Positions 17,962-24,498 of a stretch of DNA of 39,969 nt are shown here, in pieces; positions within the stretch are counted from its first letter, which is position 1, and each line of letters begins with the position of its first letter. Origin of the DNA: CAZZKE01 sp964655005 (GTDB lineage: Bacteria > Pseudomonadota > Alphaproteobacteria > Rhodospirillales > JABHCV01); NCBI GenBank assembly GCA_964655005.1, contig CAZZKE010000019.1:1-39969 (forward strand), given 5' to 3'. The notes below the pieces were generated by a model. The model was not told the DNA's origin, did no database searches, and saw nothing but the letters and a program-made list of their open reading frames with translations. The position numbers and the translations under genes were made by a program.

Positions 17962-18522
17962 ATGGCGGATTACAATCTTGAAAGATTGAACTTCCTGATT
18001 GTTGACGACAACAAGCACATGCGGGCGCTTATACAGGGCATTTTACACGCCCTCGGCGTGAAGAATTGCCTCGATGCCATCGATGGCGCCGATGCCTTCA
18101 AGGAACTCCGTCATTTTCCGGCGGATATCATCATTTGCGACTGGAATATGCAGCCGCTTGACGGCCTGGATTTTACCCGTCTCGTACGCACCGGCAAAGA
18201 CAGCCCTAACCCGTTTGTCCCGATAATAATGTTGACCGGGCATACCGAAATGAACCGCGTCGTCGAGGCCAGGGACGCCGGCGTTCACGAATTCATGGCC
18301 AAGCCCATATCGGCCAAGGGGCTGTATACCAGGATCAGGGCGATTATCGAACGGCCCAGGCCGTTTGTGCGGGCCGGACTATATTTTGGACCGGATCGCC
18401 GCCGCCGCGATAATCCGGCCTATCGCGGGCCCGAACGGCGTAAAACCGAAGGCCAAACCGCCGACGAAGGCGAAGGCGGCGATTTGTCTCAGGATGAAGT
18501 CCAGGCGTTGCTCGACAATTGA
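17962..18522 (+). CDS. CheY-like response regulator with GPDRRRR tail and FliM-like C-terminal peptide (paralogue 3)
   Basis: A 186-residue receiver with no DNA-binding domain. Asp15, Asp16, phosphoacceptor Asp60 (ICDWNMQPLDG), Thr92 and Lys114 give a complete site. The tail has YFGPDRRRR (141-149), GPERRK (156-161), an acidic linker (170-174) and the terminal peptide DLSQDEVQALLDN (174-186). This last peptide resembles the LSQ-x-EIDALL sequence at the N-terminus of FliM, which binds phosphorylated CheY. It starts with a weak GTGAG site, 29 bp after copy A of the palindromic element. An Hpt-like gene follows 87 bp downstream. Resemblance to FliM is seen; function is inference. Confidence 0.88.
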   Translation: MADYNLERLNFLIVDDNKHMRALIQGILHALGVKNCLDAIDGADAFKELRHFPADIIICDWNMQPLDGLDFTRLVRTGKDSPNPFVPIIMLTGHTEMNRVVEARDAGVHEFMAKPISAKGLYTRIRAIIERPRPFVRAGLYFGPDRRRRDNPAYRGPERRKTEGQTADEGEGGDLSQDEVQALLDN

Positions 18523-18609
18523 TCCTTGGTATGAGCCGGTCGTTTGCCCTTGCTCTGGAATAGATGAACGTCTAGTTTTCGCTTGTATGCTTAATAAAAA
18601 GGAAATCCG

Positions 18610-19104
18610 ATGAGCGATGACGAAAACGTAAATGTCATCACCCCTCCAAACACGCTTAGATCGAAAGTACGGGAGGGTGGTCCCGGAGCGGTTGATCTGG
18701 CGGTTCTGGAACGGGCCGAGGCGGCGATCGCCGATCTGGCCGATAGCTACCTGGAATGGGTTGAAGAAGATTTGTCGAAAATCCGTAACGCCTACGAGGT
18801 GCTTCGTGCCAACCAGGATGACCCCGCCAAGCATATCGAGGCGGTATTCCAGATCGCCCACGATATGAAAGGCCAGGGGGGCAGTTTTAATTACGATCTG
18901 ATGACCATCCTGGGCAACGATCTGTGCCGGTTTATCGAAGGCAAGACCTCGGCGACGAATACCGACCTGGACGTTATTGCGCTTTATATCGACACCATGA
19001 AGATCGTCATAACCAAACGGATGAGCGGTGACGGCGGACCGGAAGGCCGGAAAGTCTTGTCTGGATTGGCCATGGTCGTCAAGAAAATCACCGGCGGCGA
19101 CTAA
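18610..19104 (+). CDS. Hpt-like phosphotransfer protein
   Basis: A 164-residue helical protein with the Hpt-type motif FQIAHDMKGQGG (80-91), in which His84 is the likely phosphoaccepting histidine, with Lys87 and Gly88 in the usual H-x-x-K-G spacing. Helices flank it (about 30-70 and 95-160). Hpt proteins pass phosphoryl groups between receivers, so it is a natural partner of the three CheY-like regulators just upstream. A Shine-Dalgarno AAAAAGGAAATCC precedes the ATG. It ends 7 bp before the convergent PadR-type gene. No CheA-like kinase is in the window; a hybrid kinase elsewhere is presumed. Confidence 0.78.
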   Translation: MSDDENVNVITPPNTLRSKVREGGPGAVDLAVLERAEAAIADLADSYLEWVEEDLSKIRNAYEVLRANQDDPAKHIEAVFQIAHDMKGQGGSFNYDLMTILGNDLCRFIEGKTSATNTDLDVIALYIDTMKIVITKRMSGDGGPEGRKVLSGLAMVVKKITGGD

Positions 19105-19111
19105 TACACCG

Positions 19112-19654
19112 CTATTTCATTCGGGTTTTGAAATCTTCGAGCCAGGCAAGGCGCGTCTCAAGCAGTTCGATGTCGTGGTCCAGCCAGCGCCCCAAATAAC
19201 CTTCGTCGCCGGCGTGATGCCGCCGTAAATCTTCCAGGCGGGCCAGTTCGCTTTCCGTCGCCTCAATTAATAATTCCGCTTGCGATTGTTTTTCAAGATC
19301 ATCCAGCAGATGCAGAAAGCGGAATTTTAGCGCCACCACCAGCTTGTTTATTTCCGTCGCCGCAGTCCGGATGTTGGCGCACAGCAGGGTATTAAATTCG
19401 GCCCGTCCGGCGTCCGTGATGGTCAGCACGGCGTCGTCTTCCATGCCGACCCCATCCACCGCCTCGACCAGGCCTTCGTATTTCAGAAGCTCGATGGATT
19501 GGCCCATTACATCGAGCGACGGGCCGGTGATCCGGCTGATGAAGTGGCGAATGGAGTTGGCCAGTTCACCGTACCGCAAGGGGCCGACTGCGAGGGTTCC
19601 CAGCGCGCACAATCTAACGGCTTCCTTCGGCGTCAGAGTGTTATCGGCAAACAT
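19112..19654 (-). CDS. PadR-type winged-helix regulator
   Basis: A 180-residue protein. The N-terminal winged helix-turn-helix spans about residues 7-85 (ALGTLAVGPLRYGELANSI, then a LLKYEGLVEAVD wing-region). The C-terminal region (about 95-178) is long, helical and Leu-rich and resembles the Vir_act_alpha_C dimerisation domain of PadR-family proteins. It lies 12 bp downstream of hemA on the same strand, so the two are likely one operon, and it may respond to conditions of heme synthesis. The ligand is unknown. An alternative is another DUF with a winged helix; identity as a regulator is fairly secure, the family less so. Confidence 0.75.
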   Translation of the reverse strand: MFADNTLTPKEAVRLCALGTLAVGPLRYGELANSIRHFISRITGPSLDVMGQSIELLKYEGLVEAVDGVGMEDDAVLTITDAGRAEFNTLLCANIRTAATEINKLVVALKFRFLHLLDDLEKQSQAELLIEATESELARLEDLRRHHAGDEGYLGRWLDHDIELLETRLAWLEDFKTRMK

Positions 19655-19666
19655 TCAAAAGAACTT

Positions 19667-20881
19667 TCAGGCGGCTTGCTTCAGCCCCAGGCGGTTCCAT
19701 ACTTCGCGCAGCGCATCGACAAGATGATCCATGTCGGCATCGCCGTGCAGCGGCGTCGGGGTGAAACGCAGACGTTCCGTGCCGCGCGCCACCGTCGGGT
19801 AATTAATCGGCTGGACATAGATATCGTGCATCAACAGTAAATCGTCACTGGCCTGCTTGCACAGGACCGCGTCACCGACCAGCACCGGCACGATATGGCT
19901 GGACGACGGCATCACCGGAATACCGACTTCCGTGAGCCGCCGTTTCAGGGTGGCGGCGCGTTCCTGATGGCGTTCGCGCAGCTCGTTATGTTCCTTTAAA
20001 TACATAATCGAAGCCCGCGCCGCCGCCGCGACCGCCGGCGGCATGGAAGACGAAAAGATAAAACCGGAGCCATAGGAACGGATGAAATCGCACATCGCCG
20101 CCGATCCGGAAATGTATCCGCCGACCACGCCGAAAGCCTTGGCCAGGGTGCCCTGGATAATGGTAATGCGGTCGGCCAGGCCTTCGCGTTCGGCGACACC
20201 GCCGCCACGCGGCCCGTACATGCCGACGGCATGGACCTCATCAAGGAAGGTCATGGCGTTGTGGCGTTCGGCGACATCGCATATTTCCTCGATCGGTGCA
20301 ATGTCGCCATCCATCGAATAGACGGATTCAAAAGCCACAAGCTTCGGCGTGTCGGCGTCATACTGGCTTAGGAACTTGTTCAGGTCCTCGACATCGTTAT
20401 GCCGGAAAATTTTCTTTTCGGCGCGGGAGTGGCGAATGCCTTCGATCATTGAATTATGATTGTGGGCGTCGGAGACGATAACGCAGCCCGGCACCATCGA
20501 TCCCAGCGTGCTCAGCGCCGTCTGATTGGCGGCCCATCCGGAACCGAATATCAGGGCCGCTTCCTTGCCGTGCAAGTCGGCCAGTTCGCGCTCCAGCAGG
20601 ATATGATAATGGTTGGTGCCCGATATGTTGCGGGTGCCGCCGGCTCCGGCCCCGCAACGGTCGATGGCTTCATGCATGGCGGCCAGGGTGCTCGGGTTCT
20701 GTCCCATCCCCATGTAATCGTTCGAACACCACACCGTGATTTCCCTGAGTTCGCCGTCATCGCGGTGATTCATTGCCTTGGGAAAGGCCCCGGACTGGCG
20801 TTCAAGATCGATAAAAATCCGGTATCTGCCTTCGGACTTAAGGTCGGAAATACGCTCACCAAAGAAATCTTCATAATTCAT
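19667..20881 (-). CDS. hemA: 5-aminolevulinate synthase
   Basis: A 404-residue PLP enzyme that condenses succinyl-CoA and glycine to 5-aminolevulinate, the first step of tetrapyrrole synthesis in Alphaproteobacteria (the C4 pathway). WCSNDYMGMG, GAGAGGTRNISGTNHYH, the PLP-contact DEVHAVGMYG and the Schiff-base lysine Lys248 in QGTLAKAFGVVGGYI are all seen. Length is normal. The gene shares a 234-bp divergent region with the universal stress protein gene. An FNR-like box (21014-21027) lies there, about 133 bp upstream of hemA, so oxygen control is plausible. Confidence 0.96.
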   Translation of the reverse strand: MNYEDFFGERISDLKSEGRYRIFIDLERQSGAFPKAMNHRDDGELREITVWCSNDYMGMGQNPSTLAAMHEAIDRCGAGAGGTRNISGTNHYHILLERELADLHGKEAALIFGSGWAANQTALSTLGSMVPGCVIVSDAHNHNSMIEGIRHSRAEKKIFRHNDVEDLNKFLSQYDADTPKLVAFESVYSMDGDIAPIEEICDVAERHNAMTFLDEVHAVGMYGPRGGGVAEREGLADRITIIQGTLAKAFGVVGGYISGSAAMCDFIRSYGSGFIFSSSMPPAVAAAARASIMYLKEHNELRERHQERAATLKRRLTEVGIPVMPSSSHIVPVLVGDAVLCKQASDDLLLMHDIYVQPINYPTVARGTERLRFTPTPLHGDADMDHLVDALREVWNRLGLKQAA

Positions 20882-21013
20882 CGTAACGTGACTCCGATTA
20901 AGTCAAAGTGGCATTCGAAGAGGGGAGTTTGTCGCCCGGATCATAGGGATAGAGGCCGATTTTCGCAAGCTGCCCCTTGGGGTAGGACTATACATTCGGG
21001 TGGTTCGGCGACA

Positions 21014-21027
21014 TTGATGTACGTCAA
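21014..21027 (+). promoter_or_regulatory. FNR/FixK-like box between hemA and the USP gene
   Basis: The sequence TTGATGTACGTCAA matches the TTGAT-N4-ATCAA pattern with one mismatch in the right half. A TATAGA hexamer at 21072-21077 could be the -10 for the rightward USP gene; with a start near 21084 the box centre falls near -63, an activating position. It may also affect hemA leftward. The prediction is from pattern only. Confidence 0.55.
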
Positions 21028-21115
21028 AGCGTTTTTTTAGGAATTGTGCTGTGATGCGCGTCGTCGGTGGCTATAGAAAAGCCTTATCCATAATCAGGTT
21101 TGAAAGGAATGGGCG

Positions 21116-21958
21116 ATGTCATTTAAAGATATTCTGGTTCACGTCGATAACGCCGGGCTGAACGGCGGCCATATTGAAACTGCGTTGCAGTTGGCAAAGC
21201 GGCATGACGCCCATGTTACCGGAATATATGTCCTGTACCAGCCGGATATTCCGGGTTATGTGCAGGCCCAGATTGGCGTCGAGGTGATCGAGCGGCAAAT
21301 CAGGCAGGCGGTGGAAGATGCCGATCTGGCGTTGGCCGAATTCGATAATCAGGCCGCATCGGAAGGGCTGTTGCATGACAAAATTCTGGAACAGGGCCGC
21401 TGCGAAGATGTTTTACGGGCCCGCGCCAGATGTGCCGATCTGCTGGTGGTTGGCCAGAACGATCCCGATAAATCGCAATACCATGATGACGCGAGCCTTC
21501 CCGACCGGCTGATTTTGGCCGTCGGTCGGCCGGTCCTGATCGTTCCCTATGCCGGCAGCTATCCGGTCATCGGCAAGAATGTGTTTGTCGCCTGGGACGG
21601 CAGTCGGCCATCGACCCGCGCCCTGAACGATGCCCTGCCGATTTTGAAACTGGCGGAAAAGGTGACGGTTCTTTCGATCAATCCACCGGCCATTGGGCCG
21701 GGGGACACGATTGACGAAACGCCGGGCGCCGATATTTGTCTGCATCTGGCGCGCCATGGCGTCAAGGTGAAGGCCGATCATGTCGTTTCCGACGACATTA
21801 ACGGTGCCGACATGCTGCTTTCCCGGGCTGCCGACGGTGGCGCCGACCTGATCGTCATGGGGGCCTATGGCCACGCCCGCTGGCGGGAAGTGGTGCTTGG
21901 CGGGTTCACCCAGCACATGCTGGCCCATATGACGGTTCCGGTTTTTATGGCGAACTAG
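21116..21958 (+). CDS. Tandem-domain universal stress protein
   Basis: A 280-residue protein with two UspA domains (about 3-143 and 150-280). The second ends with GAYGHARWREVVLGGFTQHML, the G-x-x-G-x9-G-[S/T] type ATP-binding motif, with Thr at the last position. The first has DLLVVGQNDPD and lacks the full motif, so only the second may bind nucleotide. Such proteins are typically induced in low oxygen and stationary phase, which fits the FNR-like box upstream. The Shine-Dalgarno GAAAGGAATGG precedes the ATG. It overlaps the convergent small membrane protein gene at its 3' end by 4 bp. Confidence 0.92.
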   Translation: MSFKDILVHVDNAGLNGGHIETALQLAKRHDAHVTGIYVLYQPDIPGYVQAQIGVEVIERQIRQAVEDADLALAEFDNQAASEGLLHDKILEQGRCEDVLRARARCADLLVVGQNDPDKSQYHDDASLPDRLILAVGRPVLIVPYAGSYPVIGKNVFVAWDGSRPSTRALNDALPILKLAEKVTVLSINPPAIGPGDTIDETPGADICLHLARHGVKVKADHVVSDDINGADMLLSRAADGGADLIVMGAYGHARWREVVLGGFTQHMLAHMTVPVFMAN

Positions 21959-22194
21959 ACTGTCCCGACGATCCAGTCGACCAGCGAGGTGACGAAAACG
22001 TCGTGGGCGATGACTATGTTCAGGAAAAGAACGCCCCACAGCAACGGTTTTTTCCACCAGTCGACTTGCGACGGCGATAATTCCATGCGGTAACGCATGG
22101 CGATACGGCGCTGGCGGTCGATGTGTTCTTGCCGCAATTGCAGCAGGTTGTCGGCCAGAATATTTTCGAATATGTTCCCCGTTATGGCGGTCAT
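21955..22194 (-). CDS. Small single-pass membrane protein of unknown function
   Basis: A 79-residue protein. The N-terminal half is charged and amphipathic (LLQLRQEHIDRQRRIAMRY); one hydrophobic segment (about 50-75, with WGVLFLNIVIAH) would span the membrane, and the protein ends in IVGTV. I do not recognise the family. The first Met has no strong Shine-Dalgarno but lies at a natural distance from an upstream gap. Its end overlaps the USP stop by 4 bp on the opposite strand, which is unusual for a spurious frame. It could be a subunit or stress peptide, but no function is claimed. Confidence 0.5.
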   Translation of the reverse strand: MTAITGNIFENILADNLLQLRQEHIDRQRRIAMRYRMELSPSQVDWWKKPLLWGVLFLNIVIAHDVFVTSLVDWIVGTV

Positions 22195-22341
22195 GGCGAT
22201 AAATCCTGTCGGCTATGTTTTCAAAGCAAGGATTCAGCCCTATAGTTTTCTGTCGGTCAACATTGAATAGTGGGCAACGAAGCCTTAGATATTCTCCGGC
22301 TTTCGCTTACACACACACTTCCATCATTTCGGAGATCATCA

Positions 22342-22662
22342 ATGTCAGACCAAGTCGGCGCTTCCCATATCCTGATTATGCACAATGAATCAGACCGTTC
22401 ATCGGCCACCCGCACCAAGGAAGAGGCACTGGTACTGATTAACGAAATTAAAGGCAAGCTCGAAGACGGCGTCGAATTTACCGAACTGGCGGGTGAAAAT
22501 TCCGACTGCCCATCGGGCCAGCAGGGCGGCAACCTGGGGCCGTTCGGTCGGGGCCAGATGGTCAAGCCGTTCGAAGACGCCGCCTTCGGACTTGATGTCG
22601 ATGAAACCAGCGACGTTGTCGAAACCGATTTCGGCTATCACCTGATCCGCCGCAACGCCTGA
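22342..22662 (+). CDS. Parvulin-type peptidyl-prolyl cis-trans isomerase
   Basis: A 106-residue stand-alone PpiC-type parvulin. ASHILIMHN gives the first strand with its catalytic His, EDGVEFTELAGENSDCPSG and GGNLGPFGRGQMVKPFEDAAF are the core, and TDFGYHLIRR gives the final strand. There is no signal peptide, so it is cytoplasmic, like E. coli PpiC (parvulin 10). ATG 22342 is chosen because GGAG lies 8 bp upstream; the frame is open further upstream, but that part is not parvulin-like. It is convergent with the SHOCT gene 12 bp away. Confidence 0.93.
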   Translation: MSDQVGASHILIMHNESDRSSATRTKEEALVLINEIKGKLEDGVEFTELAGENSDCPSGQQGGNLGPFGRGQMVKPFEDAAFGLDVDETSDVVETDFGYHLIRRNA

Positions 22663-22674
22663 TCCGGCCCGGTT

Positions 22675-22938
22675 TTAACGGCGGGACTTCAGGACGTTCC
22701 GTCTTTCACGGTATTCGTTTTCGTCGATCTCGCCGTTGGCGAAGCGCTGTCCTAGTATATCCAGTGCGCCATCGCCCGCGCGGCGCGTCCCGCCGCGCCA
22801 GATTCTGGCGATAATCATCACCACGGCGAGTACGAGCAGGACCAAAACGATCCACGAAAACGGGCCATGGTGCGAACCCATCCAGTAACCTTCGCCATAG
22901 TTGGCGTTGACCAGTTCGAGCATGTTTTCGTTGTACAT
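22675..22938 (-). CDS. SHOCT-domain membrane protein
   Basis: An 87-residue protein with a Gly/Tyr/His-containing N-terminus (YGEGYWMGSHHGPFSW), one transmembrane helix (about 28-45, WIVLVLLVLAVVMIIARI) and a C-terminal SHOCT domain (about 58-84: ALDILGQRFANGEIDENEYRERR). SHOCT motifs often occur in small membrane proteins linked to oligomerisation or envelope stress. The gene lies 102 bp downstream of the Met-rich periplasmic protein on the same strand and is probably part of its transcription unit. The His-His pair at 23-24 and nearby Met could bind metal, but this is speculation. Confidence 0.82.
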   Translation of the reverse strand: MYNENMLELVNANYGEGYWMGSHHGPFSWIVLVLLVLAVVMIIARIWRGGTRRAGDGALDILGQRFANGEIDENEYRERRNVLKSRR

Positions 22939-23040
22939 GGGAATGTGATCCTTTCGTTTCTTTGCCGTATCAGGATCGGCGGCCGGTTCCGGTGGAGAAC
23001 CGACCGCCGCAGACTCCTGTACGGGGGAGAGGGAGGAGTC

Positions 23041-23577
23041 CTATTTTGCCGGCTGGCTGGCGCCGGACTTGCGATCGTATTTCAGCTTGTAGACGAGTGA
23101 ATCATCGACCGTAACGATTTCGGCGACAATGGCGTCGTCGCCGGCGGCTTCGACCTTGCCGACCTTCAGCCGGTCATTGCCCTGCCAGACCAGGCGCGCG
23201 GCGACTATTTTCCGGATGTCGTCGGTATTGAAATTGTAGGCCTTGGCCGATTTGCCGCCCATATGGCCCTGACCGCCCGCCATGCCGCCCTTCATTTTGC
23301 TCATGTGGGCCATCATCGCGCCCATCATGCCGCCCTGGCCGCCCATCATGCCGCCTTGACCACCCTGGTGGCCGCCCATTTGACCACCCTGGCCACCCAT
23401 CATGCCGCCCTGGTGGCCTTTGCCGCCCTCGGCGCCTTTCTGCGTTTTTATCTGATTGCTCATCTCGCCCTTTTCGTGGCTGTCGGCAAAGGCGGCTGAC
23501 GGGACGGAATAAGCAACGGCGACGCCTAAAGAGACGGCGGCGACGAAGGCGGCGATTGCGACTGGTTTGTTTCTCAT
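23041..23577 (-). CDS. Methionine/glycine-rich periplasmic protein
   Basis: A 178-residue secreted protein. A signal peptide (VAIAAFVAAVSLGVAVAY...) has a likely AFA-DS cleavage after residue 31. Residues 57-107 are repetitive, with many GGMMGGQ, GGHQGG and MMG motifs carrying about 17 Met and several His, a composition seen in copper-handling proteins such as CueP and PcoE. The C-terminal part (112-170) is ordinary and resembles an OB-like or PepSY-like strand-rich region (TDDIRKIVAARLVWQGNDRLKVGKV). A GGAGAA Shine-Dalgarno lies before the ATG. It diverges from the OmpR-type regulator and shares the operator region. Metal binding is inference from composition. Confidence 0.82.
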   Translation of the reverse strand: MRNKPVAIAAFVAAVSLGVAVAYSVPSAAFADSHEKGEMSNQIKTQKGAEGGKGHQGGMMGGQGGQMGGHQGGQGGMMGGQGGMMGAMMAHMSKMKGGMAGGQGHMGGKSAKAYNFNTDDIRKIVAARLVWQGNDRLKVGKVEAAGDDAIVAEIVTVDDSLVYKLKYDRKSGASQPAK

Positions 23578-23641
23578 GATCTGTGTTCTCCGTGTTGGTG
23601 TAGGTTGTTTGCGGTAACTGGGGGTTATTCAAACACCACCG

Positions 23642-23690
23642 TGTAACAGGGATATTTCGGGACACCGCGAATTTGTAACAGAATGTTACA
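23642..23690. promoter_or_regulatory. TGTAACA inverted-repeat operator plus upstream half-site
   Basis: A 17-bp perfect inverted repeat, TGTAACA-GAA-TGTTACA (23674-23690), is preceded 32 bp earlier (about three helical turns) by another TGTAACA (23642-23648). It lies in the divergent region between the Met-rich protein and the OmpR-type regulator. This is the layout expected for a binding site of the regulator itself, whose gene is directly downstream. The sequence is seen directly; the ligand is inferred. Confidence 0.6.
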
Positions 23691-23763
23691 GCCCGGCGAT
23701 TTGCAATGATCGGTAACTAATTTATGGCCCGCCGCCGCCGCCCGGTGGGCTATAGTCTCCGGT

Positions 23764-24498
23764 ATGGAACGCATCCCACATATTCTTATTGTCGATGATG
23801 ATCGGGAAATCCGCGAGTTGCTGGCGCGGTTCCTCGACAGGCATGGACTACGCGTCAGTACCGCCGCCGACGGTCGCGACATGAAACAGCGCCTCGCCGA
23901 CTGGAACATTGATCTGGTTGTTCTCGACCTGATGCTGCCCGGAGAGGACGGCCTGACCCTGTGCCGCAACCTGCGCGCCAAATCGGCCCTGCCGGTCATC
24001 ATGCTGACCGCCATGGGTGAAGAAACCGACCGCATCATCGGGCTTGAAATGGGGGCCGACGATTACCTTGCCAAACCGTTTAATCCGCGTGAATTGCTGG
24101 CCAGGATCAAGGCCGTCCTGCGCCGTACGGAGGGAACTTCCGTGCGACCGGGAGACGGGCCGGCATCGACATACCAGTTTGCCGGATGGGCGCTCGATCT
24201 TGGAAAACGGGAACTTATGTCGGAAAATGGCGTGCTGGTGCCCCTGAGCGGCGGCGAATTCAACTTGCTGCAGGCGTTTCTCGAACGCCCCGGCCGGGTC
24301 CTCAGCCGCGACCAGTTGCTTGATGTGACCAGCGGACGCGAGGCCCAGCCGTTTGACCGCAGCATCGACGTGCAGATCAGCCGACTGCGCCGCAAGATCG
24401 AGCAAGACCCCGCGAAACCATCATTAATCAAGACCATTCGCAGTGGCGGCTATATGTTCACGCCCGACGTTACCAGACCCGACGGCAACGCGGAATGA
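23764..24498 (+). CDS. OmpR/PhoB-family response regulator
   Basis: A 244-residue DNA-binding regulator. Receiver residues are Asp11, Asp12 and the phosphoacceptor Asp55 (LVVLDLMLPGEDG), with Lys in YLAKPFN. The winged helix (about 140-240) includes LSGGEFNLLQAFLERPGRVLSRDQLL and RSIDVQISRLRRKIE, typical of OmpR/PhoB. Its stop overlaps the kinase start by 4 bp (ATGA), so the two form a two-component pair. A TATAGT hexamer (23751-23756) sits 7 bp before the ATG with no Shine-Dalgarno, which suggests a leaderless transcript. It probably binds the inverted repeat at 23674. The likely signal is envelope or metal stress, inferred from the sensor and the divergent target. Confidence 0.94.
   Translation: MERIPHILIVDDDREIRELLARFLDRHGLRVSTAADGRDMKQRLADWNIDLVVLDLMLPGEDGLTLCRNLRAKSALPVIMLTAMGEETDRIIGLEMGADDYLAKPFNPRELLARIKAVLRRTEGTSVRPGDGPASTYQFAGWALDLGKRELMSENGVLVPLSGGEFNLLQAFLERPGRVLSRDQLLDVTSGREAQPFDRSIDVQISRLRRKIEQDPAKPSLIKTIRSGGYMFTPDVTRPDGNAE

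Noticed and set aside
17636..18018. Short reverse-strand frames inside palindromic element A
   Set aside because: They follow from the repeat structure, are not conserved as frames between copies A, B and C, and lack Shine-Dalgarno sites.
23260..23430. Repeat-like DNA that might have been a CRISPR or minisatellite array
   Set aside because: The periodicity is short, irregular and in frame; it encodes the Gly/Met repeats of the secreted protein.
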